Positions 11,449 to 22,208 of a stretch of DNA of 64,000 bases are shown one piece after another. The position numbers and the translations under genes are program-made. The notes under the pieces are model-generated. The model did not search any database and was not told the origin of the DNA. It saw nothing but the letters and a program-made list of their open reading frames with translations. Within the stretch, counting starts at the first letter, position 1. Every line of letters starts with the position of its first letter. The stretch covers positions 2,542,001-2,606,000 of the forward strand of contig CM066305.1 of NCBI GenBank assembly GCA_033807695.1, given 5' to 3'. The DNA comes from Daedaleopsis sinensis. Lineage: Eukaryota > Basidiomycota > Agaricomycetes > Polyporales > Polyporaceae.

Positions 11449-14400
11449 ATGGCCCACTCGAATCCCACCACTGAAAACGTCAGCCCCGTCATTCCACATC
11501 ATTCGCCCCTTCCCGTCCACCCTTTGTCGCCTACGTCTCCTAGCTCCCAATCTGCATGGAAGTCAATATTCAGAATAGGGAGCCAGTCGTCCAAGAAGGT
11601 GTCCAACGCCTCCCTCACTCTTGACACGACCACCATCCATACCTCCCAAGGCGCCCTCACGCCCCTTACGTCCGCTGCGTCTTCTATTCCGACTCTCCTC
11701 GCATCACCCGGCGGTCGGTCTTCGTACAACTCCTCCAACACCCTATCCAGCGACTCCAATCCCTCTATGCCCACTCGTGCCATACACAGAACTCCGCCTA
11801 CCCCAGACTACTTCCAGCACGTGCCCTCGTCGGAGCTTGACCCCGCGCTGACGACTGAGAAGCCTCAATCTAAGAAGCGGTCCGACAAACAGCGCATGCT
11901 CGGTCGCAAGGCGCCTCAGACCGCCAACTCATCCCAGCACTCGTTCATGCCCACCACACCGACGACTCCCTCACGTTCAGGTGGGCCGCTCTCACCCAAG
12001 GTGATAGGAGCGAATGCATCGCGTTTCATCCGTCGCGTCGCGTCGGCACCAAACGCGAAGGGCCTCTTTACGCTTGGCAGCCGGCACAACAACCACGCGA
12101 CGACGAAGAACGGCCTGCTCTCGCCCGGCGACACGATCCCGCCCATGCCCGAGTCCAACTCGGAACAGGGCACGAACTCGCTCGAGACGTTATCGTCAGC
12201 TTCATCTCGTGGAACACCGTCGCGCCAGACACGATCAGTCAGCACCAGTTTCAAGACCAAGGATCGGGTGACGAACGCGCAGACATCAGACGGTCCGGGA
12301 AAGATCGCATTCAGGAGGACTTACTCGAGCCATTCTATCAAGGTCAAGTCGGTACGTCCGCCCTCTTCAGTTCTTCCGTGTAATCGCCCTCAATGGAGGA
12401 TGGCGCCTGCTTATGTAGGTGGAGGTCGGCCCTGCGAGCTTCCACAAGATCAAAATGCTGGGAAGGGGTGATGTCGGGAAGGTGTACCTTGTGCGGGAGA
12501 AGAAGACGGGAAAGCTATTCGCGATGAAAGGTACGCCGTTCCACTACCGCCATGCATGCTCCCGTCTGAACGCAGCACATAGTCCTGTCCAAGAAGGAGA
12601 TGATTGAGCGGAAAAAGATCAAGCGCGCTTTGACGGAGCAAGAGATCCTTGCAACAGCTAACCATCCCTTCATCGTCACGCTTTATCACTCCTTCCAGTC
12701 GGAAAACTACCTGTACTTCTGCATGGAGTACTGCATGGGAGGCGAGTTCTTCCGCGCGCTTCAGTCGAGGCCAGGGAAGTGCCTGTCCGAGGATGCTTCG
12801 CGGTTTTACGCTGCGGAGGTTACGGCAGCATTGGAGTACCTGCATCTAATGGGCTTCATTTACCGGGATCTGAAGCCAGAAAGTAAGTGGTCCATCATCG
12901 TCTGGGCTTGTACTGCGGGTTTTGCTCCCGCGAATGATTTTGTTCTTCTGCGTTGTCATCGTTGCTGTGCTAACGCGTTCTTGACATCAGATATCCTACT
13001 ACACCAATCTGGGCATATAATGTTATCTGACTTCGACCTGGCGAAGCAGTCCGGTGAGCGCGGTGGTCGGCCCGCAACCATACACACGGAGGAGAATGGG
13101 GTACGCCTCATCTTCCATGTATTGCGTCACTACTCTACATTTACTGATCGGACTGGTCTTGTTCTACGCCGTCACCGTCACAGACTCTTTTAATCGATAC
13201 CCGAGCATGCACTGCCGACTTCCGAACGAACTCATTCGTTGGCACAGAAGGTGAGAGTATCTCGCCCCTTCGTCCCGGTGGGAGAAGAGCGGTGCACTGA
13301 CGTGGTGGCGCTGTTGCTTTGTTCCCTCAATAGAGTACATCGCTCCGGAGGTGATACAGACATCCGGCCATACCTCCGCCGTCGACTGGTGGACACTTGG
13401 TATCCTCATCTACGAGATGATTGTGAGTCTTGTGCCGATTTCCCAGAGTCGCATGCTCGGTCTCCTCTTCCCACAGACTGACGTCTCGGGCCTTTTACGC
13501 AGTATGCGACGACTCCGTTCAAGGGTGTTGAGCGTAACGACACGTTCCACAATATATTGAACCTACCCGTTCATTTCCGAGACACGCCCAAGGTGTCACA
13601 GTAAGCCTGCTCCGGCCTAGTACTGTCGCGCGGCGTGCCACTAACACGTCTGTGATCTCTTCATTACGTGGTTTCCTTCGTAGCGCCTGCAAGGACATCG
13701 TCACGCGTCTCCTCGATAAGAGGGAATGGACCCGTCTGGGCAGCAAGAGTGGCGCATCCGAGGTCAAGCAGCACAAGTGGTTCGCCAAAATTAATTGGGG
13801 TCTCTTGCGGAACACGCAGCCACCGGTGAGTTTCCCATCCCTGCTTCACCCTGGCCGACAAATCCGGCAAACGTGCGCACAACTACCATGTGCGGTCTGC
13901 TTGCCCACCATGATCATATCAGGCTAGGTGGGCGTGCGGGCGCAGTCAGCAGGCTCCGCGAACCTGGATTGCGGGGTCCCAGAAGAACGACTGATAGCCT
14001 TGCGGCGCGTCGGCTAAACGTTGAAATGCGCGCGGGCTTGGATGGGCATGTCGGAGATCTTCCCATCTGGCGTCAACAAAGTGCCGGAAAGGGAAGATCC
14101 GTCGGGCTCCCACCGATCGCGATTCGCAGTTGACGACGAGATTTCTCGTTGTCTTCTCGCTTGGTGCGCGGGATACGATATGCAATTGGACATTCCGTCG
14201 ATGTCATCATCGTCCCATGCTGCCGGCGGCCGCTCATTTACGCTCGCGATCGCCTGCCGCATCTGGCCCACACAGGCGTTGCGCTCTGTCCTCCCGGTCA
14301 GAGAGCCCGCCACCGCTATTGTCTGTGTCCGCGCCTCCGAAGCACCTTGCTGATGATGACCTCCTCCCTTTACCTGTGCGCGCATTGCATCTGGCACCGC

Positions 14401-14674
14401 GATCTGCATTCGCGCCGGTCTTACACAGATTGTGCCCACTGCTTCAAACGGGATCGACGCCGTGAACTTCCGACAGATGAACGAGTCGACGTCGTTGCAG
14501 CTCGAGAAGCAGAGCTCCCTGACCCCCATCAAGGGCGTGGCGGGAGCGGGCGTGCCCGGATCCCCCGGCCTAGTGGGCGACGATGGACTGGACCCGTCAC
14601 CGCCGGCGTCGACCATCGTGGACGAGTTCAGCGCGTTCTCAAGTATCACCCTGCAATACGACGGGGAGAGCTAA
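11449..14674 (+). CDS. NRC2: AGC-family Ser/Thr protein kinase, NRC2/FPK1 (flippase kinase) type
   Basis: Nine exons: 11449-12351, 12419-12530, 12583-12882, 12991-13100, 13184-13250, 13334-13422, 13503-13600, 13684-13825 and 14429-14674; 688 aa. Residues 1-300 are a Ser/Thr/Pro-rich, probably disordered arm. The kinase domain follows: glycine loop GRGDVGKV, catalytic Lys in FAMK, catalytic loop YRDLKPEN, metal motif SDFDLAKQ and activation segment FVGTEEYIAPEV. DFD instead of DFG is normal for this subfamily. A C-terminal tail follows the domain. Family members phosphorylate P4-type flippases and control plasma-membrane lipid asymmetry and polar growth (S. cerevisiae Fpk1/2, N. crassa NRC-2). 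All exon phases agree. The last intron, 13826-14428, is about 603 nt, ten times longer than the others. Confidence 0.93.
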
Positions 14675-16200
14675 AGCTGTGCGCTTCGGAGCGGGTACGT
14701 GGTCGTCTGGTGTGGTGAGCCCCTGGTCGTCGCCGCCGGTCGTGTCTGGAATAGATCGGTCGTATCGTGGACAGGAGGTGCCTGTCTGCCGCCTCCGCCG
14801 CTGTCGCTGCTGCGATAGTGCGTTGGTTACCGGATAGGGTCTTTGGTCACCGGTCAGCGGGCAGACGCGACCGATCGTCTTGTGCGTGCGTGTGCGCGCG
14901 CACGCTAGGAGATCGGTATGCTGTCACCGCTGTGATCTTGGCCGTCGCGCTCCTCCGGTACCCTCGGTGGTCGTGCACCCATTCATCACGCCTCCCCATC
15001 CACAACCCCCTTTTCTTCCGACCGATGCGGCTCGGGGTTAACGCCTCGTTTCCGAAGACCACATCCTCATCGTCACTCACTCGGACCCGACTGTATCTCA
15101 GGAAACTCTGCTCTTGCTTCGTGTTGTACATTGGTTATCGTTTATTGTTTGTATGTCTGCGCTGCACTTCTGACCCCTGACGCACACCTTTTTCACCTCT
15201 CCATTTTTCGTTGGGTTAGACTGTCAGGCATGCTTGGAGACATAGCGCACGCCCGCGCCGCGTCACCGGGCATGTCTGGCTTGGACGTTTCCGCTTCGTC
15301 TTGGGCTCTAGCAGTTCTCCCCCGTCCTCACTCATTCTTGCGTCGTCCTCTCGTTCGTCCTCTCGCTCTCTCATCTCCGCGTTCGGTCACTGTATCATCA
15401 TCCCGCATCCGCCCACTCACGCACACAACGTCCACGCTTCATATATATCGCCCGGTGCAGAGCCGTCCATATCCATCCATTCATATCCATACCGTACACG
15501 TAAATTCCCCTACTGTTACCACCCGCAGGCGCGCTTCCGCATCCCACACATCCCCCCAGAGACGACTCTGCTCGCGTTTACCCTGTACATCATTGCCCCA
15601 TGTTACCCTCCCCCCTCGTTATTCCCCAGCCGAAAACATCACGCTCGAGGCCCCCTCCCGCACTCTCCTCCTTCCCTTTCCCCACATGTTCCGCTATCAT
15701 CACTCTCGCACACACCTATTTTCGAGCGTCCCACCATAGACCACCGCCATCTAGGTTACGAGCTTGGGGACCGGTAATTGCTGTCGACGTCCCTTTGTGG
15801 CCCTTCTCATACATTTTTGCATCCGTTCGTTGACTCATCGTTTATCTCAAGGATACCGTCGCACACTTCTTGTCCCGATCGGGGGGTGCGTATACGTGCC
15901 TGCGGGTGGAAGTACAAATATGAAGCCGAAATTGAATATCGTCTCTCCCTCTCCTTCTCCTTCTCCTTGCGGAGTTCCTGCTTCTCGTGCGCTCGAAGAG
16001 GTATACGTAGGAGGCTGCGAGCTTCGGGCGACGTCTCCGTCTCCGTCTCGAAGCTGGAGCTGGAGCTGGAGCTCGAAGCGCGAGATCTCGCACTCGCGAT
16101 CGTGCTCGGGCGATCGTGTTTCGTCGCGACAGTCGGGATCGGAGTCGGAGTCGGAGTCGGAGCGGTCGAGGCGGGCCCGCGAGTGGCAAGTGCTCGAGGG

Positions 16201-16240
16201 ACACTTACAACACACTTACAACACACTTACAACACACTTA
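16201..16240. repeat. 11-bp tandem repeat, about 3.6 copies
   Basis: The unit ACACTTACAAC occurs three times in full and once in part, without mismatch. Just upstream (about 16135-16165) is a GGAGTC hexamer run, and downstream (about 16485-16503) a GTGTCA run. Confidence 0.9.
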
Positions 16241-16526
16241 CGCCAGAGTGTCGGAGCGCAAAACCAAAACAGCGCCGCGGGAGGTTGGGCTCAAAGGATG
16301 GACGGGATAACGGGATAACGCGAGTGATAGCCCCGCGCGGCCTCTTAGTTCGACTTGCGACATCCCGGCCGAGCTCGAGGACAGACTTCAAAACTTTCGA
16401 GGTTCATCGATTCGTTCAAGTGCAACGTCAGGGTGTGCGCACTGGGCGTCCCATCCCGCCGGGGACTCGGAACGGACGCTGTTAGTGTCAGTGTCAGTGT
16501 CACTGCGAGACTGCTAGACTGCTGCT

Positions 16527-16670
16527 CCATATGTCATATGGTAATTGCACGGTGGTGGTTCAACGTTCGATGGCCATGGGCCCATGCATATTGGCATATG
16601 GCATATGGCACATACAACCTCATACAACGCAACAACGATCGCATGCGCATGCGCATGCGTAATATTAATG
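16527..16670. repeat. Palindromic, alternating purine-pyrimidine tract
   Basis: CATATG occurs four times (twice at 16528-16540 and twice at 16595-16608), with CCATGG and GGGCCC palindromes between them. A GCATGCGCATGCGCATGC run lies at 16641-16658, followed by TAATATTA. Such alternating tracts can extrude cruciforms or adopt Z-DNA in principle; no function is shown here. Confidence 0.7.
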
Positions 16671-18741
16671 TGGGCATGTGGGCGCGCTGCACATGTGCGG
16701 ACTCCGTCGTGCCGGCATGTGCACGCGGGGCGGCGCGGACATTCTCAACTCTGGTCTGCAGGGAATCTGGACTGGGATCTGGTGGGAGCGGACGCGGACG
16801 GCGGAGACTCTAGAGGCTCCGAGTCCGACAGTCCGACAGTCCGAGGCTCGAGCGCGTCCAATGCCGGTGTTTGCTGCGGCACTGGCATGCTATAGCCAGG
16901 GCAGGCGCACTGCTGCTGCGTCGCCGGACCCATACCCATACCCGTACCAGTACCCGTATCTTCCTCGGGGTTTGTGGGGCGCGTGCGGCGGACGGTGTGC
17001 GGGCGCAGGCCACGCCAACTGGACTGACATTGATATGCATAATGCGTGATCGCGGTGCAGCACAGACGCAAACGCGGCACGGCTGCGGGCCTCAGGCCTC
17101 AGGCAAAGTTCACTGCAAGGCCAGGGACCGGGAGAGTGGAGTCTGGGCAGACAGACTGGGCGCGCGTCATTCATATGCACGTCGACGTGCGCAGCGCGGC
17201 GAGATCATCAGCGCACCCGTCGTCAATCTCATCCGTCATTCATGCGTTCATTATCCGTTTGACGGGGCACGGGCACGGGCACGGGGGAGATGGGGAGGGG
17301 GAGGGGCAGGAGCCTGAGGGCGGGCTCGCTGGCTGGCGGTGCACGTCGACGTTTACGTGGGCAGTCCTCACGTCAGAAAGATCCCGGGGGAAACCACATG
17401 CTGTGATTGACGCGGACGTGCCGGCGGGAGGGGACATAGGGAGGCGGGCGACGGAGGGCGTGGGCTATCAGCAGGAGGACACCGCCCTTAGGGTTCTCCG
17501 TGGTATCTGCGGAGGCGGCCGTCTATGGGCATGCTAGCTGTTAGTACCTAGCTTAGCGGGCGCGCACGTCGAGCAGCTCGGGAGGCGCGGACACAGGCTG
17601 GAGATAGGTACGGCAAAGACACCGACGAGGCGCGGGCGCGGTCGTCCCGAGGAGATGTGGAAATGAAATTGATTATGAAAGATGGATGCTGGACCCTGGG
17701 AGGGACGTGCACGAGGGTGGGGTTAACCTGCAGGCTGGCCGCAGCGATACGCAGAGAAGTACTTAAGTCAGTACAGCGGTAGGAAATAGCCGGGAGAGGA
17801 CTGGGACTAATCGGGCAGGATGGGAGAAGGGAAGGGGCACGCGGCGGAGGGAGCGATATCGAAGGAGGAGCGTTGGGTGCGATAGCTTTGTGGCGTAAGA
17901 AGCGGTGAGACATCGGATGTGGGTCGTCGCGCACGACGTCCTGCTCACGCGCATGGGCGTGGGTAGTGGGTCGCGGGGAGTCGGGGTGTATCGTCGCAGA
18001 CTGGGAGAGATTGGCGGGGCAGAAGGAGATGTTGGAGGAGGAGGAGGCGGAGGAGGGAGAGGGAGGAGGGAGGAGGAGAGGGAGGAGAGGCGCTGGTGGT
18101 ATCTGGGCTGGGGCTGTGCATACACAGGTGATCGGGGAGAGCGGGTGCCCGAATAGGACTAGCGACGTGTGAGCCCGTGAAGGTTGGGGGACCACCCTCG
18201 AATGGCGATCGGCCAATGGGCAGCGAATGGGCAGGGACGGTGCCGAGATGCCGGCTGGAGGCTGGAGGAGGACGAGTGGGCAGCGTTGGTCAGCAGGAAT
18301 GGAGTTGCGTACGGCATGCGGAGAGGCAAGTGCCGAGGAGGTCGTCCGGATATAGACGGAGCATGTTCGATCAGACGCTCTGACTGGATCCATCGCCGGA
18401 CTGTTTCCAGAAAGACGGGAGTGACTGGGAGCGAACTCTATTCGATGTGACTGGGGCGGACCCCGGACAGCGTGTGCAAGTTGATGACCGGTCGGTCGAG
18501 GAAAGCAAGTCCACCGCTCGGCTCTGGACGCGGCCTTCCTTTTCTGCGCGGGGCCATCGAATCCATTGCGAGTGCTCTCGATCTGCCTAAAAGTGTTGCG
18601 TCTTTCTGCCCTCTTCTCTCCCATCCCTCCCTTCGGTCCAACCTACAGTCCAAGAGAAGCCCTCCCTCCTTCTCGTCCCGCCTCGTGCCCTTCATATTCG
18701 ATTCCTCTCCGCCCCTCCTCCCTTCGACATCCCCGCCCGCC

Positions 18742-20848
18742 ATGTCCGCAGACCTCTATCCACAGTCCTCCTACCCACCCCGCCAGTCCTATCCCCCACG
18801 CGCGGACAGCCAGTACCAGCTCGCCGCGCCCTCCAACATCGTCTACCCGCCCCAGCTCCTCCCCGCCTCACAGTCCATCTCAGAGCCCCAGTCCGCAGAC
18901 TCCCCCTCCCAATCACCAACGCGCGAGTCCGAGTCCCCCAAGGCAGACAATGCACAGGTCCAAAAATCAGACGGCGCGCCCCAGCAGCAGCCCGCAAAGC
19001 CTCAAGCCACTTTCCTCACAAAGCTCTACGCGTACGTTTTTCCTCCGCGTTTTCCTCCCGCCCGTCACGCTTATATGCGCGCACCAACAGTCTCCTCGAG
19101 CGGCCAGAGAACCACCACATGATTCGTTGGGATCCCGCGGGAGAGCACATCATCGTAGAACGTCCCGAGCAGCTCGCGCTTCACGTCCTTCCCAGCGTCT
19201 ACCGTCAGTCGCGCTTTGCTAGCTTCTCCCGTCAGCTCAACGTAAGTCGCGCGTTCTTTGACATCCCCCGCGCGCCCCTCGTCGACGTGGTTCCCTACGA
19301 CCCTGACTCCCGCTTCTCTTAGATCTATGGTTTCATGCGCAAGGTCAATCTTCGGAACGTCGACCCCGCGATCGACGACCCCGACGCGAGCACCTGGTGT
19401 ACGTCTCCATCCATCCTGTCAGTTCGGAATGTTGCCCTTACAGCCGCACACAGCCCACCCCACTCTCAACAGGCATTCGTCTCCAGAGGTCGTCGCGAAC
19501 TTCAAGCGTCGCGTGCCCCCGCGCCTCCCCAAGCCCCGCAAGCGCGACCCCGAGGTGCCCCAGATTCCCCCGCCGCGTTCTGCGATCGGTATGGGTCCCA
19601 TCCCACTCTCTATACCTGCAGGTGATTCATCACCTTACAAAGGTCGCGCGCGTGGTTTCTCCGCCCCCGGCTCCTACACCCCCCTCAACCAGCCTGGGGC
19701 TGCTGGATGGGGTCCCAGCTACCCTCGCTCGACTCTCCCTCCGCTCAACGTTCCCTCTGACCCGCCCTCGCTTTCTCACGGCAGCATGTACTCTCACCCA
19801 TCTCATACCCTGCATCCGGTTACCCCTTCTGAAGATACCCAGTCCTCCTTTGGCTCGATGACTTACTCCAGCTCTGGACGCGAGGCGATGATGCTTCCGT
19901 CTCCTTCCTCTCAATACCAGTATGCTGACCAGCAAAACAGCTGGTCTACCTTCTCGTCTCCTAGCGCGTCGACCGCGCATTCATCTGCATCTGGCTCGCT
20001 GTCTAGTCTCCTGAACCCCAGCAGCAACATGGGCAGTTCCTATACCAACTCCTCTCGGCCCCAGCCTGCCGCCATCAACACCTACACCTCCTCATACCCT
20101 CAGATGGGACGCAGCCACCACAGCGCCGGACCTGTCTCTCCTGACAGCAGGCCGACGTCTGGCTACTCGGCGTCGTCAATGTCTTCCTTGCCTACCCCAT
20201 ACGAGGATACGAGCGCGCACCACTTCACTCACGACTACTCGCGCCCTGGTTCCGGACACCACCGTCCGCTCAGCCCGACTGGGTCCCGGCCACCCTCGTC
20301 AAAGGCCTACCCCAATGGCGGTTCCCTGAGCATCCGACGGGAGCGCAGGCACAGTCAGGCGATGTCCCCATACCCTTCGCCATACTCTGAGCGTCCTTCG
20401 ACTTCTCCCCACCCCGCGGAGGACCACACCGGTGGAATTCCGCGCGTGCGGAGCATGATTCAGCTCCCCTCCGTCGACTCCTCGTACAACTTCAACCCCG
20501 CCCAAGCGGACTTCGCGTACGGCGTCGAGGAGAACAGCGGTCACGCGAACGGCATGTATGCTGGGATGCAGGGCGCGAGGAGCGTGCGGCCGTCGACGAG
20601 TGCGTCGTCGCTGAGCACGACCAGTTCCGCGGCGAACACCCCAGGCGGCGACGGGTATGGCAACGGCGCAGGAGATGCCGACATCACTCGATGTGAGTGA
20701 GTCTAATGGTTGATTACGCCGCGAATGCATGGCCAATTCGGGCGGCAGGGACTGGACACTGACAAACTCCCCACCTCCAGATTCACCCGACTACGGCTTC
20801 GTGCAGATGAACGAACACCTCCCGCAGTACGCTAAGAACGAGATGTAG
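18742..20848 (+). CDS. HSF-type DNA-binding domain transcription factor
   Basis: Five exons: 18742-19031, 19091-19241, 19323-19398, 19454-20692 and 20781-20848; 607 aa. Residues 1-88 are Ser/Pro/Gln-rich. The heat-shock-factor fold follows from about residue 90: ATFLTKLYALLE, then HHMIRWDPAGEHIIV, then the recognition helix region FASFSRQLNIYGFMRKVNLR. After it come SPEVVANFKRR and a basic PRLPKPRKRD stretch. The remaining 400 residues are Ser/Pro/Tyr-rich, as in activation domains. No leucine-zipper trimerisation repeat is obvious, so this may be a non-canonical HSF relative (Sfl1/Mga1-like) rather than the housekeeping HSF1. The protein should act in the nucleus; its targets cannot be read. 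Three introns interrupt the DNA-binding domain region and one falls near the stop codon. Confidence 0.9.
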
Positions 20849-22208
20849 CTCCAGCACGGCGCACGTCTTGCATCCTCATCCCCATCCTCGCAATCGCACT
20901 AGACGTCCCAGTTCCCGGCTCAGTTCTTGCTTGTCTCGACATCTCCCGGTTTCCGACTCCGCGTCTTAAATATTCGTCCACAACTCCTACTTGGAAGCAG
21001 ACGGACCCTTCAGCCGAGGACAAGAAGGAGTCCTCCGAAAAAGGAGATGGACTGCCGCCGAGCGCGGCGTTTCTGGTCGTGGGCGATTGGTTTGGTGGCG
21101 GCTGGGACATTCGTCTCGCCGACATCAGGCCATCCGTCAATCAGATGACGCCGTGTGGTATGGATTGGCTGCTGCCAATACCCGTGTGGTACATCGCTGT
21201 GCGATGCTGTTGGCATCTGCAGCGGGCCGTTGGGTGATGTGCACGTAGCGTCTGTCGTATGGCGCCTGTCCTGCACTTCTGATTTGCGTATCTGGACGCT
21301 TCTGTTGCTCGTTCTCTCTCAGTTGCACGTCGCAATGCCCGAACTTTCTTTCCGTTTATTACCCCATCCGCATCTGTCAGCGGTCTTGATGGACGTCCGC
21401 GATGCCCATATCCCTTCACTCGTTCCGTCTTGACACCCTGCCCGTATGTGCCCATGGCGTCCTTGTCCTGCTCATCATCATCATGTCTCATAGTCTCGTC
21501 TGCTCTGCCGCTCTTTCGTTACCGGTCTGTCTCTGTCGCTTTCTATGTAGTCCTTCCCCGTTCTCGACGATAGCTGTATTTCTCGCTGGTCTCCTAACCG
21601 CCTATTCGCCCTCGCCTCGCACGCCCCGCTCTGTAACATTTTATTCTCGCCTGCAATTCCGCCGTATATACATGCATCGATACAGTCCCCAATCAGTATA
21701 CCCGCCTCTCGCTCATCTGCAGCCACCTCGGTGGGCCGGTGCGACGATCGGACTTTGCGACATACAAATGACATCTGCGTCCGGTCATTGTTCCCGGAGT
21801 ACGTAGGTGCCGTTATTGTTGAGAAACCCCAGATCTGCAGACAGATATGCCTCTGCAGCCAATCAGCACGGCCTCGCGGAAGCAAATGGCGCAGCGCTAC
21901 CTCAGCGTTACTCTGACATACCCCGGTCACGCGTGACTCACCGATGGGGACTCCGTGACCTCCGGGAATGTGACGCGGGTAACGGCCTGTGACACGGTGA
22001 AGGTAACGCGCCGTGACGACGAGAGGAACGGGCGGCTCGGGTGATTTGTGGACTCCGCGAAGGAGACGACGTCCGCGATCCTCACGAGGCTAAAGCCTTT
22101 CTATCCGACCCTGGGTTCGTATTGCGACTACGTCAACCAGCGACGACGACGACATCCCACCCGTCGCCCAAGACAGACTCCGAAACCGACAAAGCACACG
22201 CCCGCAGG
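20849..22208. other. Intergenic, no gene seen
   Basis: 3' flank of the HSF gene and upstream region of the CLASP gene. Only short unrelated frames are present on both strands. Confidence 0.5.

Larger units (their letters stand above)
14675..18741. other. Intergenic interval of 4 kb, repeat-rich, no gene seen
   Basis: It begins with the kinase 3' flank. 15300-15800 is pyrimidine-rich on the plus strand, and 17600-18300 is purine-rich. Between 15.9 and 17.0 kb lie many short tandem and palindromic tracts, entered separately. A 358-codon minus frame (17548-18624) is low-complexity Ser/Pro/Arg without a domain, and I do not accept it as a gene. The last 200 bp, rich in CT, probably form the HSF gene's promoter and leader. 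Confidence 0.5.

Noticed and set aside
13950..14400. Open frames on both strands inside the long kinase intron
   Set aside because: None joins exon 8 or exon 9 in frame with a family-like sequence; skipping the whole segment gives the expected kinase tail.
15764..16485. Overlapping frames rich in Ser-Pro, Ser-Trp and Ser-Glu dipeptides
   Set aside because: They are direct translations of simple hexamer repeats in several frames at once, so they reflect repeats rather than a protein.
17548..18624. 358-codon minus-strand open frame upstream of the HSF gene
   Set aside because: Low-complexity Ser/Pro/Arg composition with no domain or membrane pattern. It coincides with a purine/pyrimidine-skewed strand, which removes stop codons from one strand.
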